From contig OY998176.1 in assembly GCA_963921935.1 (NCBI GenBank), forward strand, positions 92,382,910-92,446,909: a stretch of DNA of 64,000 bases, in the 5' to 3' direction. Of this stretch, positions 51,561 to 63,493 are shown in pieces (position 1 is the stretch's first letter; each line of letters opens with the position of its first letter). The stretch is from Galeruca laticollis (taxonomy: Eukaryota; Arthropoda; Insecta; Coleoptera; Chrysomelidae). Under the pieces are notes generated by a model. It ran no database searches and was not told the DNA's origin. It saw only the letters and a list, made by a program, of their open reading frames with translations. The position numbers and the translations under genes were made by a program.

Positions 51561-53600
51561 ATAATTTCTAAGAAGTCATTGTTTTGGGTAAAATGACATA
51601 CCTATGTGATTTTAAGCTGAAGTGCATTTTTATTTTCATTTCAGATAATATGGTTAGTAAATACACGAGAAAATTGCTCAATCACTCCGTCAAAACTAGA
51701 GCAAGGTGAGCATGCGGGAGGCTATTCAAGCAATGCAAAACGGTGTTATGGGTTGGTTGGCAGCATTCAGAAGATATATGGTGTACCTCAAGCAAAACGA
51801 AACACTTAGACGCAGAGACAAGATAAAAATAAAAACCAAGGATTCAAAGAAGGCTTAGGTCGTTTTGAACTTACATTTTCTGAAGAACTTGAGCGCTAAA
51901 TAGTGGAACATATAAAAACATTGGAAACGTGCATGTTTGGATTAAACACAAAAGTAAGTAAGGCAGTTGGCGTTCCAATTAGCTGAAAAGAAGAAGTTAA
52001 CCCACCGATTTAATAAAATAAAAAAAGCACTGGTTGGGATTGGCTTTTGAGCTTCAGGGAACGTAACCCAGATATTTCACTTAGAACTCTCGAAGCCACA
52101 TCAGCGGGTTGTGCGCAGGTATTCAATAGGCCGCAAGTTAAATTTTTTGATAAACTGAAACGTGTCGTGAAGAAAAATAACATTACATTTGACCGTATCT
52201 ATAATGTAGACGAGTCCGTGCTTTCCACGGTTTAACGGCTGCAAAAAATATTGGCTACAAATGAAAGAAAGTAGGTTGGTACTATTACGAGTGCAGAACG
52301 GGGGCACACACTACTGTACTTTGCGCCATGAATCCAATAGATTATTTTGTACCACCAGCTTTGATTTTTGCAGGAAAGAAGTGGAAGTCAGAGTTGATTG
52401 ATGATGCACTAGCTGGAACATTGGGCTTGGTCAAGAATCGGACTGAATGACGGGTGACGTGTATGGCTCAAGCATTATATAAAGTTCACACAATCGTTCC
52501 AAGATAATAAAACTCTCCTACTACTTGATGGTCACGTTAGTCACAGGCAATTGGAAGCTATTAATATGGCTAAAGAAAATGTTGTCATAATGATTTGTTT
52601 TCCTCAACACTACACACACCGGTTACAACTCCTGGACGTTTCATTTTTCGGCCCATTATCCGCTTATTATAATCAAACAATGACAAAGTGGCTCAAAAAT
52701 AATCATTGTCGAACTGTAACTCCATTTCAAGTGGGAAAGCTATTTGCTGAAGCCTATGAACGGAGCTCATCAATGGAAAATTCCGTTAGTGAGTTCAGAA
52801 AAACTAGAATCCATCCGTTCAACACAGATATTTTTCCCGAGTGGATGTTTCATGCTTCTTCAACAGCTGACATTCCTAAACAAAATGATCCCGAACCAGG
52901 AACATCAGCCTCCAGTCACACCCTCACCCCCATTGGACGCTATTGAGATAACGAACATGCCTGGACCATCAAATATCTCTAAGATAAGTCTGAATGAGGA
53001 AGATTCACTAGACTGTAGCCAAATTTCCGTAGAGAGCATAATTCCAATAGCAAAGGTTCCACTTTTTTGAAACGATCAAAGCGCAAGAGACAATGGGCGA
53101 TTTTGCTGACCCCAACACCAAACCTGGAAGTCAAGGCTGAAGAGGACCAGAAACGCTTAGTGTTGGAGCGACGAACACAATGAAACCAAGCTAAAGTCAA
53201 GCTGTAGGACGATGAAGATGAAGAAGGAACCCAAGATCCATTTTCTGGGATTGAAGATAATGAGGAAGATGCTACATGTATGTGTTCCAAGTCAAAACGG
53301 GGCAAGCTTTGGATGTGGTGTCAAAAATGTGAGAAATGGAGTCACTCCGAGTGCACTGGTTTTTTCCCCCGAACAAAGTTATTCACTTGCGAACTTTTCG
53401 ATTGATTTTGTTTTTTGTTAAATCCTGGATTTTTTACGTTAGCTGGGTTTGTTTTCCCTTTTATTTTTGTTCACGTTACCTTCATTTTTGTTTCAAAAAT
53501 TAAACTATCTTGTTATGCTTCTTTTTTTTTTATTTTCCACCTTTCATATAAAAAAATTCCGTAAGTCATTTTACCCTAGTATTAGCCTAAAATAATATAC
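51561..53600 (+). mobile_element. pogo/Tigger-type transposon B
   Basis: Subterminal inverted motifs GGGTAAAATGACATAC (51586-51601) and GTAAGTCATTTTACCC (53562-53577) flank a broken pogo transposase. The left terminus is lost against the microsatellite. A further right copy of a GGTATGTCATTTAAGG motif near 53754 suggests the true end is further out, perhaps near 53780. Confidence 0.6.
51650..53405 (+). pseudogene. pogo-type transposase B with C-terminal PHD-like finger
   Basis: After an acceptor-like TTTATTTTCATTTCAG the ATG at 51650 opens MVSKYTRK; in shifted frames come MREAIQAMQNGVMGWLAAFR and LRRRDK (Pipsqueak-type HTH). From 52047: SFRERNPDISLRTLEATSAG, KRVVKKNNITFDRIYNVDES (first Asp), then TLLLLDGHVSHRQLEAI (second Asp), HRLQLLDVSFFGPLSAYYNQ (third Asp), FQVGKLFAEAYERSSSMENS and TRIHPFNTDIFPEWMF. 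The C-terminus in another frame reads TCMCSKSKRGKLWMWCQKCE and KWSHSECTGF, a PHD-like Cys/His cluster, to a TGA at 53403-53405. The DDD triad is intact. Multiple stops and frameshifts in 51700-52500 and after 52946 disable it. Confidence 0.85.
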
Positions 53601-55376
53601 TGCGCAATTTTTATTAATTTGGATGTAATTTTTACAAAACGTAAGAGTTTGCGGTTTTGTTCCTTTAATAGCTAGAGTCATAAATTAAGGAGGCTACCTA
53701 ATTTGGATGCTTCAATATTTGTTTATCAAGTTTTGTTGCAGTTTTTGCTTAGGGTATGTCATTTAAGGCAAGTTTCCCCTATAAAAGTGGAAAACACTGC
53801 AGTGGAAATATATCAGGTTTCTTCATAAAATTCCGTATGTAATTTTCCTCTTCCAAGAAAGAGTGATGTAGTAGTTATTAACCCCGAAGGGTAAAAACCA
53901 TTCATACTAATTAATATGAACTCAGATCATGTCGAGCTTGATAAAACTCAAAAAATTGTTTAACTAAATATAATAATAAGCACATGTTAGCATAAGATAT
54001 TTTAAGCTATATATAAAAATAATTTTAAACATTATACAAATTATTTACTATAAGAAGAATTGTAAACATCTAAGCATCAATCAATATTCTGTTCTGTTTT
54101 ATCAATAACACCGAATGTATGTTATTGCTACGAGTTGAACTTGACCGTCTTTGTAAATTTTAGGTAGTGCATAGTTAATTTATGTGTTATTTAGTGTCTA
54201 AATAAATCCCAATGATACTTGTCGAGATGTTTACTTTCGCCGTATAATCCAAGCTGGGGTAAGTCCACAATTACTTTAATCCTATGCATTCTCTTGAAAT
54301 TTATGGTCGATATCCGTCACATCAACTATCAGCAATTCACACAACACATGGCTTTCCTCCCAAGTCGTTCTCCACCACTATAGATTTAAAACAGATTGGA
54401 AATAACTGATTAGATTAGTTCCAAAAAGAATCAACTGGATCCTATATGATGAATAAATAAAGTTATACAAAAAAATAACAAGTTCGTTTCATTGTTTATT
54501 ATATGTTTTGTGAAAATGAAACAAATATTTTTCAAGAAATTGATGGAATAAATAAAAAATAATTGATGAAGATTCCAATATACGCAAGGACTTCAATTAT
54601 TGTTTCATTGTTAAACAATCAACTCGTTTTAAAACGCGTGGAATGTTTTTCCAATTTAGAATGTTTGTTAAAAAAAACAAATAGTAATAGTTAGGATTGG
54701 AGCGATTCGGCAATTCATCAGTTCATTATTGATTGGTACTCGAAAGATCACTGTCAATTAATATTTCTTTAAATATTTTTCAACAATCATGAGCAGATGT
54801 AAGAGGTTTTTTTCATTATCAATATAAGTTTCCTTTGTATCTAATATATTAACTGAAGATAATGGAGAGAACAGTTCATAAGTGGGATAAATAAATTGGA
54901 TTCACCATCAATCGAAAATTATTCTAAATAATGTGGTTTTTCATACGAAAATCGTTGTAGATGTTGGTTGATTATACTCAACCCTTGGCTTTGCGCGCTG
55001 GCGAATTCCGTACGCCGGTGGATTGAAATATCTAACAATTTAGTAACCCTGCAACTTATGAAATAAGCATATTTTCTATTCATTCTTCTACATCTGTTAT
55101 AGTCAACAATAACATAGCGAGGGTGTCAGTTCCATTAGGTTGTCCAGTTTTATTATATTACTTAAGTTGTCATCGATTTGGCGTACAGCATATGCCATGG
55201 GCTTAAATATCTAAGTAAATTATTTTCGTATAATATTTTACAGTTATTGCAGTGTAATCGAATTTTTTGTTATATTCATCATGGACGTGATTTTTTAGTC
55301 ATAAATAACAAAATTATACTTTTTTTAGATCAAACAAAAAACTAAATATTTCTGAAATGAGCGTTGATGATTCTTA
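53601..55376. other. Gene-free AT-rich stretch
   Basis: No protein family, RNA gene or internal repeat recognised. GC content rises slightly at 54230-54380 without an identifiable frame. Confidence 0.45.
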
Positions 55377-56135
55377 TACAGGGTGCGGCAGTTAAACGGT
55401 CAATTAGAAATATATCGAGAACTGAAGGTATCTGAATTATGAAAATTGGCATGAAGGGGTTTTGAATAATTAGTTATTCAATGAAAATATGGCGGTCACC
55501 ATTCTACTTCCGGTTATACAGGAAGTTGCACACAACTTTTTAATTTTTAATGAAAGACCCTGTATATTTTTTAATTCTAGAAATATTCAAGTTGTTCTGA
55601 ACATTTTTTGTTGATACTTCCCTTTACCTATTTTGTACAGTTTTTGAGTTGTAATGTTTTTTATATGAAAATTACACTTTTTTAACATGTACATAAAATT
55701 CAATATCCTCTAATGTAATTTGAATAAAAGTTTAAATTTCTTAGAAACTATTTACCATGTATCGCTTTATCGTTTACACTGTGATGTTACCTTTGTTATT
55801 ATACAGGGTGCTGTCAAAATTGGAATAAAAACGGAATCCAAAATCTTCGCGTAATTCCTTTTTTTCAACTGGGACACCCTGTTGCTCACCATCAATATGT
55901 ATTACTATTCCCTATACCTATCCCCTGCAGTTTTCAAATAAATCAGCTTCATACATTTTTGTCACAAAAAATTAATTTTTTTATAGGCTATGTGGTATCA
56001 ATTTATTAAGTTAAATATTGAACAATTATACTATACTATCAAAGATAATAAGGCACTAGCTTGTTAATGCAACAAATGTTCAAAATGTTGCCCATCAACT
56101 TCCAAACATTCATGGTGTAACCTTACCTTGCTGTT
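55377..56135 (-). mobile_element. Mariner-like remnant, 3' end
   Basis: Minus strand near 56110-56060 reads ECLEVDGQHFEHLLH then stop, the conserved C-terminal end of many mariner transposases. Downstream on that strand the sequence runs to TACAGGGTG-type termini at 55377 (CAGGGTGCGGCAG), with further CAGGGTG / CACCCTG pieces at 55804 and 55869. Only the tail is left. Confidence 0.55.
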
Positions 56136-57887
56136 GTTACTACAAGAAGTGAGGTAACATTGCCAAAGGTTCGCTTTTCGCCGAAGAGCATAAGATCGTG
56201 AGTTAGTGAGGAATATTTGAAAGCTCGTCCTGTATTATTTTTTCAAGGCGCCACTTGATTAGTAGGACATTCAAGAAACTCACTGATCAATCAAGAAACC
56301 AATAATGAAAAAAATAGCTATTGTAACTTTTCAAATATGTTATTTATATCGTATTGCTTTTACGTTTGCTAATCAAATAAAACACATTTTATTGCCAATA
56401 AAACAGTTTAATTAAATGGATGTTACCTTGAACAGATGGTGTGATAACCTGTCTCAATAAATATGAGGTGATCAACTCTAATTATGAACTGATAATCAGT
56501 TATCAATGGTTGGTTAATTTAAAATTTCTAATTTTATCAACTAACTGAGGTCATTATACTATACACTAAACCTTTAGTAACGTGTGAATGGTATACCACT
56601 TACCACTTTACAAACTGAAATAATTAACAAGATATAACCAAATAGATCAAAAGTATCTCTTATATAGTAAGATTAAGCTGAAATATAGTTTCAGGGCAAT
56701 ATGCAATAACAATGTTGATATTTCAACTCCAAAAAGTTGAAAGAATGTAATAATAAAATTGTGAATTGATAGACGTCTTTATAAGAATGTGAAGTTACTA
56801 AATAGTGAAAAATAAAAGTTAATGTGTCATTAAACGTTTAAATATGAAGTTATAAAATGAATAATTTGCTCAAAGTTCAGATAGAAACAAATAAAGCTTT
56901 AAATGTTACTTGCGGTTAGTGTCCAAACTATTAAACGTCAATTGGCTTAATTGACAAGTAACATCTGACTTATGGAACAAGATTCAGCCAAGCGGTTAAT
57001 AATCGTTGTCCATAATGGAATTATTCCGCTGTTGTCACCAACAAACATAAGTCCAGCTTCGTCCTTTGAACTGGAAACGCCGTTGAAAGCTCTTGTCGCT
57101 CTGTAACGTTTATAGAAATATGAGGTACGACACGTCTCTATAACTCTGAACGGAGAACAATAGTCTGTCAGCTATCTCTACTAGAATATATCCCATACAG
57201 GAAACATCCGAAATTTGAGGCTTCTTAAAATCTGGGCATGATCATCCTATCATTGATTACCATCACCCATAAAAACTATTAAACCATATCCATTTGGAAA
57301 AAAATATTGTAAAAACTGGTAGGTAAAAAAACTAGGCTGTATAGAGAAAACCCTTGTTGCCAAGGGCTTTTCACCACGATAGTCCCGAAAATAAATGGAA
57401 TAAACCATGTGCCACTGGCCATTTTTTATACTCACGACTTGTCATACTCGACATACGACTTAACAACTCGAAAAGTATCAGACAAGTGATTTCAATAATT
57501 TTAGCTACCCTTCATCATTGACATTTACAATCAGTGTTACCAATGGCAGTCAAATAAAATCCCCACATAAAATGATAAAATACTCGTGGATTGCTTAAAT
57601 CACATGAAAAATATTAATAAAAATATTGCTCTAGACACCCATTTAATTATTTGAATCCCGTTATTCCAGGATATGCTTGAATAATGTTAAAACTCATAGT
57701 TAATTTCCTTATGCAACCAACTATACAGAAGTGTGTATAAAGTTGCATACTCAGTGGGTGGCTTAACCGAATTATTGCACCTCCTTGAGTAATAATACAA
57801 TACAAAAAAAGCGTTGTATTTTTATCATGCTACAATGGACTCTTTTAATCAGATTTTCATTAGTAGCTCTTGATAGTGATTCTCCAT
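56136..57887. other. Gene-free stretch
   Basis: AT-rich. A less AT-rich patch at 56990-57180 has short open frames on the minus strand (for example GVSSSKDEAGLMFVGDNSGI) that I cannot assign; it may be an old exon or transposon piece. Confidence 0.4.
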
Positions 57888-58505
57888 CTATTTCTTAAAA
57901 ACGTGAAGGACTTTGTTTATCATATTTTCCTTATTAGTGACAGGTTCAGAGAATATCTTATTTTCATTATATCTCCAAATATAGTTACCTAATTGTGACA
58001 ATTGTGGGGATCTTGGTGGCCAGAGAAACGGACCTTTATGAGCTATCCATCTATCGTTAAATATTTCATCACGCAATGTGCCTACTCTTCGAAGATTGTG
58101 AGCCGGTGCACCATCTTGTTGAAACCAAGCTTCGTTAGCCTCATTATTAGGTAAAGTGTGCATTGCTGGTACAATTACGTGCAGTAAGATGTTGCAGTAA
58201 CGCTCTCCGTTTAAATTTTCGTCATAAATAATGAGGGCGAATATCTTATTATTGTTCAGAGCACAAAAAACTTTAAACGAAAAGGACACTTGAAATTTAC
58301 CATCCCATGTGCCTTGAGGATTTTCGTCCCCCCAGTTAAGTTTTTGTGACTGAAATGTATAAAGCTGATTTATTTGAAAACTGCAGGAGATAGGTATAAA
58401 GAATAGCAATACATGTATAATGATTTTCCTGAATATTTTTGTTATGTTCTTAATTTTCTTTTTGTTTTGGTGAAAATAATAGTTATTCATTATACAAGGC
58501 AGCAA
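57888..58505 (-). pseudogene. DD41D-type mariner transposase B, catalytic half
   Basis: One open frame; the recognisable transposase part begins near KLNWGDENPQGTWDGKFQVS and continues FKVFCALNNNKIFALIIYDE, GERYCNILLHVIVPAMHTLP, WFQQDGAPAHNLRRVGTLRD (Asp), FNDRWIAHKGPFLWPPRSPQ. The last Asp of the family motif TPLD is Gly (SQLG), with 41 residues between the two positions, so the spacing is DD41D but the third acid is lost. The N-terminal DNA-binding half is absent and the first 60 residues look unrelated and hydrophobic (a frame artefact). It belongs to the same group as mariner A at 37422-40021. Confidence 0.8.
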
Positions 58506-59702
58506 AGTATCTCCTGACGTGAAACGGAGTGGGGCAAAAAAGCGATAGCTAAATTCTAATCTTTTTCGCCTGTATAATACACTATTTATTTATGTGACGG
58601 GTAAAAGGATGATTCAATATTGGAAAAATATTACAATATATTGCAGTCAGAAAAGTATTAGTGTAATATTGGAAGTTTTCAACTGGTACTATTAGTGACA
58701 ATTAGAGCTGCGTTTTTAAAGAAACCTTTGAAGTACACAGAGAGAAATCGGCTGATAGATATTTTTGCTGTAATGTTCTATTAAATATAACCAAAATTCA
58801 ATTAAAAGTAAAAACAAGAATATTATCATTTAATTAGATAACCTGTTATTGTAACTAGATGATTTTTGATGTGTCAGTACTTTTGAAACTAATTACAAAT
58901 TTGCTTTATTTTAAATAGAAATCAACATTTGATAAAAAATTCAATTGTGCCTATTAACAGTTAAATGTATTAAAGTAATCCCTTACGTCCATTTATTATG
59001 CATATTATGCTATGTCAGTCAATGTTTGCGATTTTTTGTCCTAATATACAAGGAACAAATTATCACACATAGATTGTGAACATTATTTCTATTGAGTAAT
59101 GAACATTACTGAATCTGCTTCTTGAAATTTTTATAATTCCTAAACAGAATTATAATGCTTCTATTTCCTGTTTCCCTTTTCTCAGAAGCGTTCTCGTGAC
59201 CAATAATTGTCTTTTCTGCATTTGACGACCCAAACTTAATTTGAATAGCCGCACTAAAAGACATTTTTTCAAGTAAATGACTGTCGGCCAAAATAAACAT
59301 AAATTTATCCAAAACGGTGTTCCTTCCAGTGGGTTTAATAACGAGCGATTCATTACACAGCCGTTGACTGCTATTTAACAGGTCAACGCTTTGAGTCAGA
59401 GTAGACTTATTAAGTTAATTAATTACTTTAATAATTGCGCCCGATGAGTGACGTTAGTCATCGGTATGTCTCTGAACATAATAAGTTGACAGGATGTTAT
59501 CAACAACAACGTGTAATATTTACACAGTAAAGCATATAAAAGACGAGTAATTTTCTAATTATATCAGACTTCTTCCGACAAAATAACAAATATTGAAGTG
59601 TACTCGATGAGTATTTTGAATTAGTTCACTATAATTATTGATTGGGTAATAACAAGGTTGAAAGTATGGATACAATAGGAAATATTGATTGACAATGTAT
59701 AT
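58506..59702. other. Gene-free stretch
   Basis: Mostly AT-rich. A minus-strand open frame at 59353-59106 (NESLVIKPTGRNTVLDKF, MFILADSHLLEKMSFSAAIQ) has unusual amino-acid balance but no family I know. The right end (59693-59702, CAATGTATAT) is the left target duplication of PLE C. Confidence 0.4.
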
Positions 59703-60310
59703 ATTAGTGTTTTAAATGAAACTCACGGTTTCTCAATCAATTCCACAATATAATAAAAATTATTGAAAATTTTAAAGAATTGACAATTGTTTCGATAAAT
59801 CAATATCATCGTCAGAATGACAGAAGTTACATTTCATTTGGTGCCTACCTGAGGTTTAGTAGTTATTTTTGGCTAGACCAAGAAGTGACCTAGCTTGTGA
59901 TTGACTTAACATATGTTAATAGGAAAAAGAAGGAGATGTCATATAACAAATATTGAAGCTTAGATATTATTAGACCTATGGTGATATCCTGGATATCATT
60001 TTTCCAATTAAGATCAGTATAACTGTGCAATGATATGGAAAACCAGGAAAAATATATCTGCTGATCTTTACAATTATAACTTAAAAAAACAGTTTATTAG
60101 TGGTGAACTTCCTTTATTTAACTGTTCATTAACAACTTCATATTGTGGGTTTCTTAAATGTCGTCTAATTTCACATTCTTCAAGGAAACCCGATTCTTGT
60201 TTCTATTCACAAATATGCAGCACTTCTAGTTGTGTGTTAGGTGTCAATTAATGATTGGTGTGAAGTAGTTGTTTTGCGTAGTGGGATTTATCTGGTTGTT
60301 TTACATCCAG
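59703..60310 (-). repeat. Left inverted arm of PLE C
   Basis: On the minus strand it reads the endonuclease C-terminus (LKQPDKSHYA is only partly matched; KQPDKSHYAKQLLHTNH, EVLHICE, CEIRRHLRNPQYEVVNEQLN) and the PLE 3' terminus. Its decay (stops at LTPNTQ and in ICE) is separate from the right arm. Confidence 0.85.
59780..59817 (-). ncRNA. Hammerhead-ribozyme-like fold in left arm of PLE C
   Basis: Reverse complement of the fold at 62405-62446: CTGACGA (59815-59809), extra T, GATA/TATC stem, GAAA, AC-AATT-GU, GTC. Same reservation about the unpaired T. Confidence 0.33.
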
Positions 60311-62147
60311 TAGAATTTGACAGTTTGGATGACAAAATTAGAGAAAGTGTCAGCACGATGAAGCATAAGAAATTTAAGAAACAAGAAAAAAAGCTACAGA
60401 ATCTTGAACACACACAACATGAAATTCGATACTCAAAACATCATGAAACTGTAAGTACCTACATACCAACACACTTTGCACCACGATTTGAAAACCTTTC
60501 TGACACAAATTTCACAGATAGTAAAAAAGAATTTTTAAATAAAGGATTGAAGTACAGCATACCACCAAAATTTACTAATAATATTAAACAAATTATAGCT
60601 ACAGAGTCAGAAATAGCTTTAAAATCTAATTCAAATAATTTTCTTCATGAGAAATTAAAAATTGCCAATTTAATCAAATATATTGAACCTTCAAAAGTTA
60701 AACGTCAAACTAAAAATTACATTACAGTTTTAAATGCAATCAAAAAGAAAGTAGAAGATAACAACCTAACAGTTACAAAATCTGATAAGGGGAACACAAC
60801 TGTCATTTTGACAACTGAAAATTACAATTCCAAAATATATGACTTTATAGAATCTAGCGATGTAAAAGTTCTTAAAGCAGACCCAACAAAAAAGTTTTCT
60901 AATAATGTAAGGGATATTGTAAATAATCCAAATTATCTTTTAAGTGATTACGAAAAAAGGTTAATCATACATACGAAACCTCATTGTCCACAATTATATG
61001 GAACTGTTAAATTACATGAAATAACGAAACCAATTAGACCTGTAGTTTCTTAAATTATTGCTCCTAATAATATATTGGCAAAGAGGCTCAACAATATACT
61101 TAATAGGTACGGATATGAATCTCAGTACTCAATTAGAAATTCAATAGAACTAATCAAAAAGTTGAAAGCAATCAACTTGCAAGATAACTATAAACTCATT
61201 TCGTTCGATGTTACTAATATGTTCACTAAAATTCCTCCTAAAGAATGTCTAATACTTGTAAGAAAATTACTAGAAGATAAAAATATTAATCCAGGAATAA
61301 TATCAGATATACTTAATTTATTTGATGTATGCATTAATCAGAATTATTCCACTTTTGACAATAAGATATATATTCAAAATGAAGGTTTTTCAATGGGTAG
61401 CCCCATATCACCTATTTTGGCAAACATTTTTATGAACAATTCAGAAAGAAAGATCTTTGAAAGTAATATAACGAATAATGTTTTATTTTGGTATAGATAT
61501 ATAGATGACATATTAGCTTGTTTTGTGGGTAGTGAAAGACAATTAGATGTATTTTCCAACCACATCAATAATTCACACCCAAAAATTAAATTTACATTAG
61601 AAATTGAAGAAAATAGCTGGCATTACAACTAATATTTCCTAAACAAACTGATGAAATAAAAACTTATAAAACCATCACATATGCAGGAAATATTTCTAAT
61701 AATATTTGAAAGATAATATCTTCAGCAACGAATACAACAATTTCTTTCAAAACAGAAAGTAACGTTAATACAAAAATGTTAAATGTGAAAACAAAAATAT
61801 CACAATTAAAAATGTCAGGTATATATAAACTCAAATGTCCAGAATGTAATGCTGTCTATTTGGGTCAGACCCTTAGGAATTTTGAAATCCGATACAATGA
61901 GCACTTACGAGCATACAGATTAAAACAACCAGATAAATCCCACTACGCAAAACATCTACTTGACACCAATCATTCATTGACACCTAACACAAAACTAGAA
62001 GTGCTGCATATTTGTGAAAAGAAACAAGAACTGGATTTCCTTGAAGAATTGGAAATTAGAAGACATTTAAGAAACCCACAATATGAAGTTGTTAATGAAC
62101 AGATAAATCTAGGGAGTTCTCCACTAATAAACTGTCTTCTTAAGTGA
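60311..62147 (+). pseudogene. PLE reverse transcriptase-GIY-YIG endonuclease
   Basis: VEFDSLDDKIRESVSTMKHK (60311), FENLSDTNFTDSKKEFLNKG, LKYSIPPKFTNN, NNLTVTKSDKGNTTVILTTE, CPQLYGTVKLHEITKPIRPV, a TAA at 61051-61053, IIAPNNILAKRLNNILNRYG, YKLISFDVTNMFTKIPPKEC (first RT Asp), EGFSMGSPISPILANIFM, WYRYIDDILACFVG (catalytic YIDD). At about 61617 a deletion joins to the linker (TYKTITYAGN), then GIYKLKCPECNAVYLGQTLR, NFEIRYNEHLRAYRLKQPDK, HYAKHLLDTNH, to a stop after INCLLK at 62147. The fusion of PLE-type RT with a CPEC-containing GIY-YIG domain is diagnostic. One stop and the thumb deletion inactivate it. Confidence 0.92.
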
Positions 62148-62561
62148 TAATTGTGAAGATCAGCAGATATAGTTTTCCTGGTTTTCTATATCATTGCACA
62201 GTTATACTGATCTTAATTGGAAAAATGATATCCAGGATATCACCATAGGGCTTATAATATCTAAGCTTCAATATTTGTAATATCACATCTTCTCCTTTTT
62301 TCTATTAACATATATTAAGTCAATCACAAGTTAGGTCACTTCTTGGTCTAGCCAAAAATAACTACTAAACATCAGGTAGACACCAAATGATATGTAACTT
62401 CTGTCATTCTGACGATGATATTGATTTATCGAAACAATTGTCAATTTTTTAGAATTTTCATCAATTTTTATTATATTGTGGAATTAACTGGAAACCGTGA
62501 GTTTCATTTAAAACACTAATATGAGTAGATTCCACCAAGTAAGGGTCGAGACAGTTAATTC
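62148..62561 (+). other. PLE C 3' terminal region
   Basis: Non-coding tail after the endonuclease stop. It holds the hammerhead-like fold (62405-62446), the GTGGAATTAACT and AAACACTAATATGAG blocks shared with the solo copies at 27818 and 45829, and the terminus AAGGGTCGAGACAGTTAATTC. Confidence 0.85.
62405..62446 (+). ncRNA. Hammerhead-ribozyme-like fold at PLE C 3' end
   Basis: CTGACGA (62409-62415), T62416, stem GATA (62417-62420)/TATC (62427-62430) with loop TTGATT, GAAA (62431-62434), minimal stem III A-C/G-U with loop AATT, cleavage triplet GTC (62440-62442). Stem I has ATT/AAT pairing (62406-62408 with 62443-62445). Conserved bases are all present; the T between core and stem II and the weak stem I are against full activity as a monomer. 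Confidence 0.4.
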
Positions 62562-62571
62562 CAATGTATAT

Positions 62572-62951
62572 GATTGTTTCTTCGAAGGCATTTGGCCATC
62601 TATCAGATGTTGCTTGTATTAACACAAGCTCATTACATATGTTTATAGGAACTCAAAACTGAATGACGAATCACTTGTATTTATTTTTTGTAAGATACAG
62701 GGAGATTTGAATTGATTATATCCGAATACGGGTATTACTTTAGTATTTTTATGCATTTAACTTCGATTTATATAAAAATATTCAAAAAGTTTGCTAGCTG
62801 CATAAGATATGCAAAATATGCTCTGCGCATATTTTTTTAAATCTGGAAATTTGCAAGAATAATACCTCAGATTATTTTGGAAATATACGCCGATTTGTGA
62901 AATGAACGATAACATGGGACCATATGCTGCTAAAATAATAGAGAGAATAGA
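62572..62951. other. Gene-free AT-rich stretch
   Basis: Between PLE C and the LINE fragment; nothing recognised. Confidence 0.4.
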
Positions 62952-63493
62952 GGATTTGACATTGGCAAGAATATTAAAATCAATCACTTGCTTTATAGGG
63001 ATGACCTGAAATTATTCAGTAGAGGTGAGAGTCAACTGACTGTCGTGAAAAAATTTAGTAACGATATCAGTATGGAGTTTGGATTAGATAAATGTGCTAC
63101 AGCTATTTACAATATGGGCAAACTGTTCAAAAGTCACAGCATTCAACTTGATAACGGAACTTCAATAAGAAACCTGGAGGTGGACGCATCTTATAAATAT
63201 CTCGGCGTCGAAGAGAGGAACGGCATAGACATCACCAAAATGAAAACTATGGTACCAACAGAATATAGCAATATAGTGACCAATGAAAATAAAAAAATAA
63301 GCAAGTATAAAGGTCTAAAAATCCAGATAAGCCGGATATGGAATACAAAAACCAAAGTGGTTCCTGTTATTGTTTGATTATGCGGAAAAGTTTGAAAACA
63401 TACCTATAGATGATTTCAGGTACACCATCTATGTATGAGGTGCAAAAAGTGCACTCATGGGAACTGCCCACATAATAAGAGAGGTGATAGGCT
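62952..63493 (+). pseudogene. Non-LTR retrotransposon reverse transcriptase fragment
   Basis: Reads GFDIGKNIKINHLLYRDDLK (the catalytic box is YRDD where relatives have YMDD), LFSRGESQLTVVKKFSNDIS, MEFGLDKCATAIYNMGKLFK, YKYLGVEERNGIDITKMKT, LKIQISRIWNTKTKVVPVIV, stop at 63375-63377, then in another frame LMGTAHIIREVIG. The order matches the palm end, thumb and connection part of a LINE RT of the YMDDLKLF type. Part of the thumb is missing. The clade is not assigned. Confidence 0.75.

Larger units (their letters stand above)
59703..62561 (+). mobile_element. Penelope-like element C with inverted arms and 10-bp target duplication
   Basis: Flanked by perfect CAATGTATAT (59693-59702 and 62562-62571). 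The left arm (59703-60310) is an inverted copy of the element's own 3' part (about 61915-62535). The middle (60311-62147) is the plus-strand RT and endonuclease gene. The single dupl-flanked unit shows that the inverted structure inserted as one piece. The right end carries an extra tail ATGAGTAGATTCCACC to TTAATTC. Confidence 0.9.
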
